From the NCBI RefSeq assembly GCF_022179345.1, contig NZ_BPQR01000003.1, positions 1-64,000 on the forward strand: a DNA stretch of 64,000 nt, in the 5' to 3' direction. The position numbers and the translations under genes are program-made. The DNA is from Methylobacterium jeotgali (lineage in GTDB: Bacteria; Pseudomonadota; Alphaproteobacteria; Rhizobiales; Beijerinckiaceae). The notes under the pieces are model-generated. The model made no database searches. It was not told the origin of the DNA and worked only from the letters and a program-made list of their open reading frames with translations. The stretch's first letter is position 1; every line of letters begins with the position of its first letter. Shown in pieces: positions 1-8,981 of this stretch.

Positions 1-926
1 GCCTGAAGCTCGGTGGCCGAGGACGACACCATCGAGACGATGCCCCCGATGGCGTCCTCGAACCGGTCGGCAAGCTCGTTCATCATCCGCTTGCGCTGGA
101 CCTCCGCCGCCTCGCGCGAGCGGGCCGCCTCGGCGGACAGGGCCTCGTTCTCGATCAGCCCCTGGCGGAACACCTCGACGGCGGCGGCCATCTCGCCGAT
201 CTCGCTGCGCTCGCCCGCGTTCGGGATGCGGGCCGAGGTCTCGCCCTTCGCGATCCGATTCATGACCTGCGCCATCTTCCGGACCGGGGTCGAGATGGTC
301 AGCACGCACATGCAGGCGATGCCGAGGGTGAGCGCGACCGAGGCGACGACGACGATCAGGATGTAGAGGCGGGCGCGGCTCCCGAGCTCCACCGCCGCCT
401 CGCTCGTCCGGACACCTTGGCGGACATTGAAGTCGAGATCCGCCTTGATGGCGGCGCGAGCCTTGTTGAGGGCCGGGAGCATCCCGTCGAGCAGGTAGTC
501 GCTCGCCGCCTTGCTCTCCTTCCGGTCGAGCAGCCCGACGAACTCATCGCCCATTCCGAGATAGGCAAGGACGTCCGTCTTCACGCTCTTCCAGATATCG
601 CCCTCGCCGGGGCTGGCGAGGGGCTCGTACTCAGCGATATCCGTGCGAAGGTCGGACATGCTGGCGCTCAGCCGGGTCAGGGAGACCGGGCGCCGCTCCT
701 CGCTCGACAGGAGATATGCCGCCTGCCGGCTGCGGAGCGCCTCGAAGTTCGTCGCTAGCCGGCCAAGCACCCGCGTGCTCGGCACGGTGTTCCCGGCGAG
801 CTCGCCAATCGCTGCATCGAGGGACCTGAACTGCGTGTAGGAAAACACGCCGACGCCGCAGATCAGGCTCAGCAACAATATCAGCGCCCCGATCAGCCGA
901 GACCGGACGGTGGTGTTCGAGATCAT
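1..926 (-). CDS. Methyl-accepting chemotaxis protein, N-terminal part (truncated by window edge)
   Basis: Reading from the ATG at 926 leftwards gives an open frame to the window edge with no stop. It begins MISNTTVRSRLIGALILLLS, a first membrane helix, followed by a periplasmic stretch of about 170 residues that is probably a four-helix-bundle ligand-binding domain. A second membrane helix (around residues 190-212) and a HAMP-like segment follow, where 'RKMAQVMNRIAKGETSARIP' fits a HAMP domain. Next comes the beginning of a coiled-coil region with 'EMAAAVEVFRQGLIENEALS'. The signalling hairpin that contacts CheA/CheW lies outside the window. The layout is that of a transmembrane chemoreceptor. 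The ligand cannot be told from sequence. It is transcribed away from tsf's terminator and looks monocistronic. Confidence 0.9.
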   Translation of the reverse strand, partial: MISNTTVRSRLIGALILLLSLICGVGVFSYTQFRSLDAAIGELAGNTVPSTRVLGRLATNFEALRSRQAAYLLSSEERRPVSLTRLSASMSDLRTDIAEYEPLASPGEGDIWKSVKTDVLAYLGMGDEFVGLLDRKESKAASDYLLDGMLPALNKARAAIKADLDFNVRQGVRTSEAAVELGSRARLYILIVVVASVALTLGIACMCVLTISTPVRKMAQVMNRIAKGETSARIPNAGERSEIGEMAAAVEVFRQGLIENEALSAEAARSREAAEVQRKRMMNELADRFEDAIGGIVSMVSSSATELQ

Positions 927-1027
927 GGTGGGACGTCCAAAAACGGAATGCTGCGCTGCGTCAGCGTATGTTTCAGGAACGTCAACTTTCGGTTGATGCG
1001 GGCCGCCGCGCCGCGAAGGCCGATGAC

Positions 1028-1057
1028 AAAAAAGCCCCGGCTTGAAGGCCGGGGCTT
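1028..1057 (-). terminator. Rho-independent terminator of rpsB-tsf
   Basis: Read on the minus strand, AAGCCCCGGC and GCCGGGGCTT pair around a short CTTCAA loop and run into six T residues. It lies just downstream of the tsf stop, so it ends the rpsB-tsf transcript. Confidence 0.9.
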
Positions 1058-1083
1058 GCGAGGACGGATGTGAGCGCTGCAGC

Positions 1084-2010
1084 TCAGGCGCGGCCGGCCT
1101 GCTGGGCGACCTCGGTGGCGAAGTCCGGGCCCTCTTCCTTCTCGATGCCCTCGCCGAGCGCGAAGCGCACGAAGCCGGTGAGCTTGACCGGCTTGCCGGC
1201 CTTGGACTCGGCCTCCTTGAGGACCTGGGTCACGGTCTTGGAACCGTCGTGGACGAAGGGCTGCTCCAGGAGGGTGACCTCCTTGTAGTAGGTCTTCAGG
1301 CCGCTCTCGACGATCTTCTGGAGGACGTGGTCGGGCTTGCCGGCGTTCTTCTCGCGCAGGATGTTGCTCTCGCGCTCCAGCGTCGCCTGGTCGACGCCGG
1401 AAGCGTCGAGCGCCACCGGGTTCGTCGCGGCGACGTGCATGGCGAGCTGGCGGCCGAGCGTGGCGAGCGCCTCGACGTCGCCCTCCGACTCCAGCGCCAC
1501 GAGCACGCCGATCTTGCCGAGGCCCTCGCTGACCTGACTGTGCACGTAGCTGGCGATGAGGCCGTGCGGGACCTCAAGCTTGGCGACGCGGCGCAGGTTC
1601 ATGTTCTCGCCGATGGTGGCGATGAGGCTCTGGAGCTTGTCGGCGACGGTCACCGACTCGCCGGGGAACTTGGCGGCCTGGAGGCCCTCGAGGGTGCCGT
1701 CGGTGTTGAGCGCGAGCTTGGCGGCCTCGCGCACGAAGGCCTGGAAGCCGTCGTTGCGGGCGACGAAGTCCGTCTCGGAGTTGACCTCGACGATGGCGGC
1801 GTGGCGGCCGGCGGACTCGACGGCGACGAGACCCTCGGCGGCGACGCGGCCGGCCTTCTTGGCGGCCTTGGCGAGGCCTTTCTTGCGCAGCCAGTCGACC
1901 GCGGCCTCCATGTTGCCGTCGGTCTCGTTGAGCGCGCCCTTGCAGTCCATCATGCCCGCGCCGGTCGTCTCGCGGAGCTCCTTCACCATCGCGGCGGTGA
2001 TGTTGGCCAT
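1084..2010 (-). CDS. tsf: Elongation factor Ts
   Basis: 308 residues, the usual length for bacterial EF-Ts, the guanine-nucleotide exchange factor that releases GDP from EF-Tu in the cytoplasm. The N-terminal UBA-like helix bundle has the family's '[19 protein letters not shown]' block. '[13 protein letters not shown]' is the conserved EF-Tu-contacting core sequence. I chose the ATG at 2010 because the protein then begins [14 protein letters not shown] as in relatives; the frame stays open upstream but that extension (to 2085) is not family sequence. It follows rpsB by 106 bases on the same strand, the standard rpsB-tsf operon, and is closed by the hairpin at 1028-1057. Confidence 0.98.
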   Translation of the reverse strand: MANITAAMVKELRETTGAGMMDCKGALNETDGNMEAAVDWLRKKGLAKAAKKAGRVAAEGLVAVESAGRHAAIVEVNSETDFVARNDGFQAFVREAAKLALNTDGTLEGLQAAKFPGESVTVADKLQSLIATIGENMNLRRVAKLEVPHGLIASYVHSQVSEGLGKIGVLVALESEGDVEALATLGRQLAMHVAATNPVALDASGVDQATLERESNILREKNAGKPDHVLQKIVESGLKTYYKEVTLLEQPFVHDGSKTVTQVLKEAESKAGKPVKLTGFVRFALGEGIEKEEGPDFATEVAQQAGRA

Positions 2011-2116
2011 GGCCGGTCCTTCCTCAGTCTTTCGAGATGAGAGGGCCCGGCGCTCAGGGGAGAGCCGGGCCCGGTGTCGGTTCAACGATGCGGGCCGCGA
2101 GGCGCGGCGTCCGGCC

Positions 2117-3181
2117 TCAGGCGGCGGCGGCCGCCTCGACGAAGCCGCGGGCCTGGCTCACCCAGCCGTCGCGGCCGATGCGGCCGTTGAGCTTGAGGTC
2201 GGCGTCGACCTTGGCGATGTCCTCGTCGCTCATCGCGGCGATCTGCCAGTAGTGGTAGACGCCGGCGTCGTTGAGCTTCTGCACGATCTGCGGGCCGACG
2301 CCGTTGAGCTTGGTCAGGTCGTCGGGGGCGCCGCGGGGCGCGGCGAGCAGCTCGAAATGCTCGGTCGACTCGGCGAGCGCGGCGACGTCGGCCTGGCTGA
2401 TCGCCTCGGAATCGATCGAGGCCGCCGCGTGCTCGGTCGGCAGCTCCTCGGCCATCGGCTCCTCGGAGGCGCCGAGGTCGACGCCCGAGGCGCCCTGGCC
2501 GCGGGAGATGCCGTCGATGGCGGCCCGGGCGATCAGGTCGCAGTAGAGGGCGATGGCGCGGCCGGCGTCGTCATTGGCCGGGACCACGTAGGTGATGCCG
2601 TCCGGATCGCAGTTGGTGTCGACGATGGCCGCCACCGGGATGCCGAGGCGGGTCGCCTCCTTGATGGCGAGCTGCTCCTTGTTCGTGTCGATGACGAACA
2701 GGAGGTCGGGCACGCCGCCCATGTCCTTGATGCCGCCGAGCGCCTTCTCGAGCTTCTCCTTCTCGCGGGAGAGCATCAGGCGCTCCTTCTTGGTGAGGCC
2801 GGGACCGCCCGTGTCGAGGGTCTCGTCCACCTTGCGCAGGCGCTGGATGGAGCCGGAGATGGTCTTCCAGTTGGTCAGCATGCCGCCGAGCCAGCGGGAG
2901 TTGACGTAGTACTGGGCCGAGCGCTTGGCCGCCTCGGCGATGGTGTCCGAGGCTTGGCGCTTGGTGCCGACGAAGAGCACGCGGCCGCCCTTGGCGACGG
3001 TGTCGCTCACGGCCTGGAGGGCCTGGTGGAGCGCCGGCACCGTCTGGGCGAGGTCGATGATGTGGATGTTGTTGCGGGTGCCGAAGATGTAGGGCTGCAT
3101 CTTCGGGTTCCAGCGGTGGGACTGGTGCCCGAAATGGGCGCCGGCCTCGAGGAGCTGGCGCATGGTGAAATCGACGGCCAT
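2117..3181 (-). CDS. rpsB: 30S ribosomal protein S2 with C-terminal extension
   Basis: 354 residues, about 100 longer than the usual S2 (roughly 240-260). Residues 1-225 are canonical S2, with '[14 protein letters not shown]' at the start, '[15 protein letters not shown]' near 100 and '[14 protein letters not shown]' near 190. An acidic linker (about 230-288) leads to a final domain (289-345) containing '[19 protein letters not shown]', a helix-hairpin-helix pattern. The start is the ATG at 3181, preceded by GGGAAGAAAG. It lies directly upstream of tsf. S2 joins the small subunit late and tethers S1. The tail may bind nucleic acid, which is inference only. Confidence 0.97.
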   Translation of the reverse strand: MAVDFTMRQLLEAGAHFGHQSHRWNPKMQPYIFGTRNNIHIIDLAQTVPALHQALQAVSDTVAKGGRVLFVGTKRQASDTIAEAAKRSAQYYVNSRWLGGMLTNWKTISGSIQRLRKVDETLDTGGPGLTKKERLMLSREKEKLEKALGGIKDMGGVPDLLFVIDTNKEQLAIKEATRLGIPVAAIVDTNCDPDGITYVVPANDDAGRAIALYCDLIARAAIDGISRGQGASGVDLGASEEPMAEELPTEHAAASIDSEAISQADVAALAESTEHFELLAAPRGAPDDLTKLNGVGPQIVQKLNDAGVYHYWQIAAMSDEDIAKVDADLKLNGRIGRDGWVSQARGFVEAAAAA

Positions 3182-3346
3182 GATCTGTTGCTTTCTTCCC
3201 GGTTGTGCCGCCGCGGAGGAAGCGACCCGTCGATCCCGACAGGCCACCGGAAACGCCTCATTCAGGCATGAGGCCGGCTCCGCGTGTGGAATGGGCGGGG
3301 CCTTATCAGAGGCCGCCATCCGAGGCAAGCCGGCGGCGGCCGCCTC

Positions 3347-4096
3347 TCAGCCTCCGGCGAAGATCCGCGCGATCTCGGCCTCGCCGAGCACCCGGTAGCT
3401 TCCCGGCGCGAGATCATCGGGCAGGTCCAGCCCGCCGACCCGGTCGCGGTGGAGCGCGGTGACGTGGTTGCCGAGCGCCGCGAATATCCGGCGGACCATG
3501 TGGTAGCGCCCCTCGGTCACCGTCACCGCGGCCTGCCGCTCGCCCTCGGCCTCGAAGCGGACCGGCAGGAGCGGCTTCTCCTCGCCCTCCAGCATCAGCG
3601 TGCCGGCGGCGAGGACCGCCGCCTCGTCGCCCTTGAGCGGCCGGTCGAGGGCGACGCGGTAGCGCTTCGCGACCTCCGCCTTCGGCGAGATGATCCGGTG
3701 CAGGAGCGCGCCGTCGTCGGTGAGCAGCAGCAGCCCCGAGGTGTCCTTGTCGAGGCGCCCGACGGTGGAGAGCGCCGGCTCGCGGCGGCGCCAGCGGGGC
3801 GGCAGGAGGCCGTAGACGAGCGGGCCCGCCTCCTTGTGGGAGCAGGTGACGCCGAGGGGCTTGTGGAGGAGGAGCGCGAGGCCCGGCGGCGGGTCGAGGG
3901 GCTCGCCGTCGACGCTCATGCGCTCGGGCAGGTCCCGCGTCACCGCGATGCGCCCGTCCGCCCGGTCGAGGACGGCGCCGTCGAGGCGGATCAGGCCGGC
4001 GCGGGCGAGCCCGGCGATCTCCCGGCGGGAGCCGTAGCCGAGATTGCCGAGAAGCCGGTCGAGGCGCAGGGACGGGGCCTTGGCGGCGCCCGTCAA
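3347..4096 (-). CDS. rsuA: RsuA-family 16S rRNA pseudouridine synthase
   Basis: 249 residues. An N-terminal S4-like RNA-binding domain (about residues 8-60, 'RLDRLLGNLGYGSRREI') precedes the RsuA/RluB/E/F catalytic domain. The active-site block is 'GRLDKDTSGLLLLTDDG', whose Asp is the nucleophile of this family, and 'TVTEGRYHMVRRIFAALG' is also typical. By family it should convert a uridine in 16S rRNA to pseudouridine; U516 is the RsuA target, but RluB/E-type specificity cannot be excluded from sequence. The start is a TTG at 4096 that overlaps the TGA of the upstream methyltransferase by four bases, so the two are translationally coupled. Confidence 0.9.
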   Translation of the reverse strand: MTGAAKAPSLRLDRLLGNLGYGSRREIAGLARAGLIRLDGAVLDRADGRIAVTRDLPERMSVDGEPLDPPPGLALLLHKPLGVTCSHKEAGPLVYGLLPPRWRRREPALSTVGRLDKDTSGLLLLTDDGALLHRIISPKAEVAKRYRVALDRPLKGDEAAVLAAGTLMLEGEEKPLLPVRFEAEGERQAAVTVTEGRYHMVRRIFAALGNHVTALHRDRVGGLDLPDDLAPGSYRVLGEAEIARIFAGG

Positions 4097-5013
4097 CGGC
4101 GCGCCTCGTAGACCTTGTAGCCGCCGGCGCCCGCCCGCTGCGTCACCTCACGGAAGGCGCCCCTCAGCACCGCCTCGTAGGGCAGGTGGGCGTTGGCCGT
4201 CACCCAGAGCGCGCCGCCGGGGCGCAGCATCTCGGCGGCGCGCCGCACGAAGGTCTGGCCGAGCGCCTGGTCCTCGGTGCCGCCGTCGTGGAAGGGCGGG
4301 TTCATCACCACGAAGTCGAGTCGGCCGGTCTCGAACTCGGCCACGCGCAGGTCCTCCCAGCGCAGGCTGGCGCGGGGATCGACGACGTTGCGGCGGGCCA
4401 TCTCCACGGCGCGCCTGTCGATGTCGACGAGCGTCAGCGCCGTGACGGCCGGGGAGCCGAGCACCGCGCGGGCGAGGATGCCGAGGCCGCAGCCGAGATC
4501 CGCGCCCCGGCCGGAGAGCGGCGGCAGTGTCTCGAGGAGCAGCGCCGTGCCCGGATCGATCCGGTCCCAGGAGAAGACGCCGGGCTGCGTGCAGAGGGCC
4601 AGATTGTCGATATGGCGCGGGGCGCCCGCGTCGAGGGCCTCGGCGAGCGGCAGCGCTCCCGACGGCCGGCGCAGGGTGCAGATGCGGTGATGCCGGCGCG
4701 CCTCCTCGGCGAGGTCGAGGCCGAGCGCGCGAAGCTCCTTGGCCAGCCGCGCGCCGCCCCGGTCCTTGGGCGCCATCACGGTAAGCGCGCCGCCGGGCTC
4801 CAGGGCGCGCAGGGCGAGCGCGAGGGCGTGGCGGCGCTCGATGGTGCCGGGGGCCGCCAGCATCACCAGCGCGCGCGCGCTGCCCTCGGCGCAGTCCTCG
4901 AGCCGGGCCGAGCCCGGAATCAGCGGCGAGACCTGGGCCGCGTCCGGCGGCACGGCCGCGAGCTCCCGCGGGGGCAGGCCGTAGACGAGGGACGCGGAGA
5001 ACGGGGCATTCAT
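4093..5013 (-). CDS. Class I SAM-dependent methyltransferase, RsmC-like
   Basis: 306 residues with the two-lobed layout of RsmC/RlmG-type rRNA guanine-N2 methyltransferases: an N-terminal degenerate Rossmann half, then a catalytic half. The SAM loop is 'GADLGCGLGILARAVL', the acidic end of strand 2 is 'LVDIDRRAVEMARRN', and the catalytic NPPF motif appears in 'DFVVMNPPFHDGG', which points to methylation of a base amino group in RNA. The ATG at 5013 gives MNAPFSASLVYGLP; longer in-frame starts would add unrelated sequence. It overlaps the pseudouridine synthase by four bases, so two probable rRNA-modifying enzymes form an operon ahead of rpsB. The exact target nucleotide is not determinable. 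Confidence 0.85.
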   Translation of the reverse strand: MNAPFSASLVYGLPPRELAAVPPDAAQVSPLIPGSARLEDCAEGSARALVMLAAPGTIERRHALALALRALEPGGALTVMAPKDRGGARLAKELRALGLDLAEEARRHHRICTLRRPSGALPLAEALDAGAPRHIDNLALCTQPGVFSWDRIDPGTALLLETLPPLSGRGADLGCGLGILARAVLGSPAVTALTLVDIDRRAVEMARRNVVDPRASLRWEDLRVAEFETGRLDFVVMNPPFHDGGTEDQALGQTFVRRAAEMLRPGGALWVTANAHLPYEAVLRGAFREVTQRAGAGGYKVYEARR

Positions 5014-5387
5014 CGGAGCGGCATCCGCGACGACGGGTCCGGCGCCATGGCGCAGAGGCCGTAGCGTTGGACGGAACGAGGGGTGAGGGCGCCGGCGGCA
5101 CGACGCGAACCGAATCGCGGCCGGGGGTCGATTATTAGCCATCGTCCGAACCGCGCGAAAGGTTACCGCGGCCACGTCCGCGGGTTTCCTGCGACCGCCC
5201 GCGCCGCGATTCGGCCCTCGCACAGTCGAAAAGGCCGGTCTCTCAAGATGTTCGGCGTGTTTCCACCGGGCTTCGGCGCGTAGCCGATATGTCGAACATC
5301 GCACATCCGGGCAGATCGGATGCGCATTCTGCGTCACTGCCGTCGTCCTCGTCCGGACGGCAGCGGGATTCTGGCCCTCGACGGGCC
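5014..5387. other. Intergenic region between era and the methyltransferase
   Basis: About 370 bases with no credible gene; open frames crossing it lack family similarity. Its G+C drops locally around 5130-5300. It should carry the promoter of the methyltransferase-rsuA pair on the minus strand. I see no strong hairpin with a T-run to terminate era. Confidence 0.5.
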
Positions 5388-6365
5388 TCAGCCGCGCGGG
5401 AACTCCAGCCCCATCTCCCGGTAGCGGGCAGGATCGTCGGCCCAGTTCTCGCGAACCTTCACGTGCAGGAACAGGTGCACCGTCGCCTCGGCGGCCTCGG
5501 CGATCTCGACGCGGGCGGCCTGCCCGATCGCCTTGATGGTACGCCCGCCCTTGCCGAGCACGATCGAGCGCTGGCTCTCGCGCTCCACGAAGATGGTCTG
5601 CTCGATGCGCACGGAACCGTCGGCCCGGACCTGCCACTGGTCGGTCTCGACGGTGGAGCGGTAGGGCAACTCCTCGTGGAGGCGGTCGTAGATCTTCTCG
5701 CGGGTGATCTCGGCGGCGAGCATGCGCAGGGGCGCGTCGGAGACCTGATCCTCCGGGTAGAGCCAGGGGCCGGGGGGCATCAGGCCGGCGAGCGCCCGGC
5801 GAAGGTCGGCGACGCCGTCGCCGTTGAGCGCCGAGATCATGAAGGTCTCGGCGAAGGGGAGCCTGCCGTTGAGGTCGGCGGCGAGCGCGAGCAGCCGCTC
5901 GCGGGGGATGAGGTCGATCTTGTTGAGGATGAGGAAGCGCCGGCGCTTCACCTCGGCGAGCCGGCCGAGCACGGCCTCGACCTCCTCGTCGACGCCCTTG
6001 CGCGCATCGACGAGCAGGCAGACCGCGTCGGCATCGGCGGCTCCGCCCCAGGCGGAATGGACCATGGCGCGGTCGAGCCGGCGCTTGGGCGCGAAGATAC
6101 CCGGCGTGTCGACGAGCACGATCTGCGACGCGCCCTCCATGACGATGCCGCGGATCAGCGCCCGCGTCGTCTGCACCTTGCGGGAGACGATCGAGACCTT
6201 GGTGCCGACGAGGCTGTTGAGCAGCGTCGACTTGCCGGCGTTCGGGACGCCGATCAGCGCGACAAACCCTGCCCGCGCGTCGGCCGGCATCCCCGGTGCC
6301 GCCTGCGCGGCCTCGGCCTGCGGCGGCGGCACGTCGTCCCTGCCGCTCTCGTCAACCTCGCTCAT
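5388..6365 (-). CDS. era: GTPase Era
   Basis: 325 residues. The GTPase domain carries '[16 protein letters not shown]' (Walker A), 'DTPGIFAP' (G3) and 'LILNKIDLI' (G4). The C-terminal KH domain includes 'ERESQRSIVLGKGGRTIKAIG', which binds the 3' end of 16S rRNA. Era is a membrane-associated maturation factor of the 30S subunit. The ATG at 6365 overlaps the rnc stop (ATGA), the classic rnc-era coupling. The first 30 residues or so are a variable acidic, Ala/Pro-rich extension before the G1 loop. The next gene downstream is not recO, which often follows in other alphaproteobacteria. Confidence 0.97.
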   Translation of the reverse strand: MSEVDESGRDDVPPPQAEAAQAAPGMPADARAGFVALIGVPNAGKSTLLNSLVGTKVSIVSRKVQTTRALIRGIVMEGASQIVLVDTPGIFAPKRRLDRAMVHSAWGGAADADAVCLLVDARKGVDEEVEAVLGRLAEVKRRRFLILNKIDLIPRERLLALAADLNGRLPFAETFMISALNGDGVADLRRALAGLMPPGPWLYPEDQVSDAPLRMLAAEITREKIYDRLHEELPYRSTVETDQWQVRADGSVRIEQTIFVERESQRSIVLGKGGRTIKAIGQAARVEIAEAAEATVHLFLHVKVRENWADDPARYREMGLEFPRG

Positions 6366-7144
6366 GCGTCCTCCCCGGAACCGCTCTCGGGCGGCGCGGC
6401 ACCGATGCCCTCCCGCTCCAGCAGGGCGCGGGCGGCCGCCTGCTCCGCGACGCGCTTCGAGGTGCCCTCGCCGTGGCCGGGCTCCAGCCCCTCGACGGCG
6501 ACCGCGATGCGAAAATGCGGGGCGTGGTCCGGCCCGGTGCGCTCGACCACCGTGTAGGCCGGCACCGGCAGCGCCCGGCCCATGGCCCATTCCTGCAGGG
6601 CCGACTTGGCGTCGCGCCCACGTGGACCCGCCGCCGCAGGCTCGGCGGGCTGGAAATGCCGCTCCACCACCGCCCACGCGGCGGAGAAGCCCGCGTCGAC
6701 GTAGACCGCCCCGAGGATCGCCTCGCAGACGTCGGCGAGGATGGTCTGGTTGCGCCGGCCGCCGCCCATCACCTCGCCCTGGCCGAGGATCAGGTGCGGC
6801 CCGACCTCCCAGCGCTCGGCGACCCCGGCGCAGGTCTCCCGCCGCACGAGCCCGGCGAGCCTGCGGGAGAGGTCGCCTTCGTCGGCGTCCGGGAAGGCGG
6901 CGTAGAGCCCGTCCGCCACGGCGAGACCGAGCACGCGGTCGCCGAGGAACTCGAGCCGCTGGTAGCTGCCGCCCCGGCCCGCCGCCTTGCTCGTGTGGGT
7001 CAGCGCGCGCACGAGCAGCTCGCGGTCTGCGAAGGCATGGCCGATCCGCTCCTCCAGCTCGGAGAGGGGCGGCTTCGGACGGTGGGCGCGGCGCGCCCGG
7101 CTCGACGCCCCGGCCTCGCCCGCGCGTTCGGCGCCCTTGGTCAC
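6362..7144 (-). CDS. rnc: Ribonuclease III
   Basis: 260 residues. The endonuclease signature 'RLEFLGDRVLGLAVAD' supplies the metal-binding Glu/Asp pair, and 'ADVCEAILGAVYVDAG' supplies the second acidic pair. A double-stranded-RNA-binding domain follows (about 180-245; 'GEGTSKRVAEQAAARALLE'). It cuts double-stranded RNA in rRNA precursors and antisense duplexes. The start is a GTG at 7144, two bases downstream of the lepB stop, and the 3' end overlaps era. The basic N-terminal tail of about 28 residues is poorly conserved, so the real start could be slightly further in. Confidence 0.97.
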   Translation of the reverse strand: MTKGAERAGEAGASSRARRAHRPKPPLSELEERIGHAFADRELLVRALTHTSKAAGRGGSYQRLEFLGDRVLGLAVADGLYAAFPDADEGDLSRRLAGLVRRETCAGVAERWEVGPHLILGQGEVMGGGRRNQTILADVCEAILGAVYVDAGFSAAWAVVERHFQPAEPAAAGPRGRDAKSALQEWAMGRALPVPAYTVVERTGPDHAPHFRIAVAVEGLEPGHGEGTSKRVAEQAAARALLEREGIGAAPPESGSGEDA

Positions 7145-7145
7145 G

Positions 7146-7961
7146 TCAGTGGATGGTCGAGAACAGGCGGCCCCAGCGCACCTTGGCGGGCCAGTTCCAG
7201 ATCTGCCAGGCGGGGGTGCCCTCGTCGATGGAGAAGAAGATCATCTCCGCGCGGCCGACGAAGTTGTCGAAGGGCACGTAGCCGACATTGGCGAGGTCGC
7301 GCGAATCCGTGGAGTTGTCGCGGTTGTCGCCCATCATGAAGAAGTGCCCGGCCGGCACGGTGTAGAGCTCGGTCCGGTCCCAGAAGCCGTTGTCGCCGTC
7401 CCGCTCGATGATGCGGTGGGCGATGCCGTTGGGTAGGGTCTCGAGGTACTGAGGCACCTTCGTCGCCTGCCCGTAGGGGTCGAAGGTCTCGTAGTCGGCG
7501 ATGCGCTCGCGCTTGACGGCCTTGCCGTTGATGTTGAGCACGCCGTCGATCATCTGGATGCGGTCGCCGGGCAGGCCGATGACGCGCTTGATGTAGTCGG
7601 TCGCGTTGTCCTTCGGCAGCTTGAACACGGCGATGTCGCCGCGCTTCGGCTCCGCAGCCCAGACGCGTCCCTCGAGCTTGCCGGGGATGTACTCGCTCAG
7701 AGGCAGGGAGTACTTCGAGTATCCGTAGGAGTACTTCGACACGAACAGGTAGTCGCCGATCAGCAGCGTCGGCACCAGCGATCCCGAGGGGATGTTGAAG
7801 GGCTGGAACAGCAGCGTGCGCACCACCAGCGCGATCAGCAGCGCCTGGATGCCGACCTTGATCGTCTCGCGCAGGCTCGCCCAGGTGCTCGAGGCGGGCG
7901 CCTGAGCCGGTGCGGCCCGCATCGGCCGGTTGGTGTCCTGATCCACGCCTGCGCCTTCCAT
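7146..7961 (-). CDS. lepB: Signal peptidase I
   Basis: 271 residues from the ATG at 7961. One membrane anchor (about residues 33-53) is followed by the S26 peptidase fold. The catalytic serine is Ser61 in 'NIPSGSLVPTLL'; the usual Met after it is Leu here, a conservative change. The catalytic lysine is Lys125 in 'DYIKRVIGLPGDRI'. 'FFMMGDNRDNSTDSR' is the conserved C-terminal box. It cleaves Sec and Tat signal peptides at the outer face of the inner membrane. It leads the lepB-rnc-era operon (2-base gap to rnc). In many alphaproteobacteria acpS sits directly upstream; here it is 3.3 kb away. Confidence 0.97.
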   Translation of the reverse strand: MEGAGVDQDTNRPMRAAPAQAPASSTWASLRETIKVGIQALLIALVVRTLLFQPFNIPSGSLVPTLLIGDYLFVSKYSYGYSKYSLPLSEYIPGKLEGRVWAAEPKRGDIAVFKLPKDNATDYIKRVIGLPGDRIQMIDGVLNINGKAVKRERIADYETFDPYGQATKVPQYLETLPNGIAHRIIERDGDNGFWDRTELYTVPAGHFFMMGDNRDNSTDSRDLANVGYVPFDNFVGRAEMIFFSIDEGTPAWQIWNWPAKVRWGRLFSTIH

Positions 7962-8134
7962 CCTTCGCGAGCGCCGTGGCCCGGCCGGGTCTCGGGGCGC
8001 GGCCGCGACGCGCAACGGGGCCGGCCGGTCGCGAGCGGCGGTCTAGACCATGAGGGGGCTACCCGCAACGCGCAAGCGCCCGCCAGCCATCCCGGCTAAG
8101 GGTGGAGCGCGCGACGATGTGATCGCCGCTCCGG

Positions 8135-8509
8135 TCAGTCGCGGTGCGGAAAGCTCGGTCGGATGCGCAGCTGGTCGATCGCCCAGAGCCAGGTCCCGTC
8201 CCCCTGCCGCCGGGCGGCCTCGACGGAGACGTCGCCGTTGGGCAGCAGCGCCGAGGTGAGCGCGAGGTCGCCGTTGCGGATCGCCGGCTGCGTGTCCACC
8301 GGCGGGAACTCGGACTTGCGCGACAGGAGCTTGGTGAAGAACGCGCGGATCTCCTCGTGCCCGGTCGCCTTGACGACGCCGACCGCGATGACCGCGCCCG
8401 GCTCGTAGAGGGCGACGAGACCCTCGACGTCCCCGGCATTCGCCCTCGCGTTGAAGAGGCGCGCCAGGTCCTCCGGCTCCCGCGCGGTGTCCTTTCCGTT
8501 TCCGCTCAT
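8135..8509 (-). CDS. SnoaL-like/NTF2-fold protein of unknown function
   Basis: 124 residues with the pattern of the SnoaL/DUF4440 group of NTF2-like proteins: an N-terminal helix pair 'DLARLFNARANAGDVEGLVALYEPGAV' in which 'LFNARANAGDVEGLVALYEP' is the family opening. 'GHEEIRAFFTKLL' and a C-terminal 'DGTWLWAIDQLRIR' follow. The fold is a small cone-shaped pocket used by both enzymes and binding proteins; no substrate can be assigned. It sits 28 bases downstream of the OsmC gene on the same strand, so the two are probably co-transcribed. No signal peptide, so cytoplasmic. Confidence 0.8.
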   Translation of the reverse strand: MSGNGKDTAREPEDLARLFNARANAGDVEGLVALYEPGAVIAVGVVKATGHEEIRAFFTKLLSRKSEFPPVDTQPAIRNGDLALTSALLPNGDVSVEAARRQGDGTWLWAIDQLRIRPSFPHRD

Positions 8510-8537
8510 CGATCCTCCTCGCCCCCTCCGGCAGACG

Positions 8538-8981
8538 TCACTTCAGACGGGCGCCCGCCCCGTCCTCGACGGTGACGCGCACGGGCACGCCCGCCTTCAC
8601 GCTCTCCGAGACCGTGCAGAAGCGCTCGAACTGCTCGATCACCCGGTCGATGCGCGGCATCTCGGCCTCGACGGCCCCGAGCGCGATCGCCACGTCGATC
8701 CCTTGAATGCGCAACCGCCCCTCGGCGTTGCGTCCGACCTCGCAACGGGCGCGGGCGGAGACGCCCCCGCCCTCCTGCTTGAACTTGCCGAGCGCGAAGA
8801 CGAGGCTCGCGCACAGGCAGTTGCTCACCGCGGCGATGAGGAGCTGCTCGGGGAACGGCCCCTCCCCGGTGCCGATGGGAACGGATTCGTCCGTGAGCAG
8901 CGCCGGCAGGGCGCCGCCGAAATCGACGGTGAAGCGGTAGTCCGCGACCTGGGTGATGCTGATCGTCGGGTTGCCCGACAT
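8538..8981 (-). CDS. OsmC/Ohr-family protein
   Basis: 147 residues from the ATG at 8981, preceded by a GGAGCAGGAG ribosome site; the longer in-frame start at 9131 is rejected for lack of family sequence. 'FPEQLLIAAVSNCLCASLVF' holds the first redox cysteine region (Cys55, with an extra Cys57) and 'FERFCTVSESVKAGVPV' the second cysteine. OsmC/Ohr proteins are thiol peroxidases that reduce organic hydroperoxides in the cytoplasm. The paired cysteine before Val-Ser is closer to the OsmC/YhfA branch than to Ohr. Together with the SnoaL-like gene downstream it forms a short minus-strand unit. Confidence 0.9.
   Translation of the reverse strand: MSGNPTISITQVADYRFTVDFGGALPALLTDESVPIGTGEGPFPEQLLIAAVSNCLCASLVFALGKFKQEGGGVSARARCEVGRNAEGRLRIQGIDVAIALGAVEAEMPRIDRVIEQFERFCTVSESVKAGVPVRVTVEDGAGARLK

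Noticed and set aside
1042..2040. Long plus-strand frame opposite tsf (332 residues)
   Set aside because: Antisense shadow of tsf. High-G+C genes routinely produce long open frames on the other strand; its Leu/Glu/Asp/Gly repeats match no protein family.
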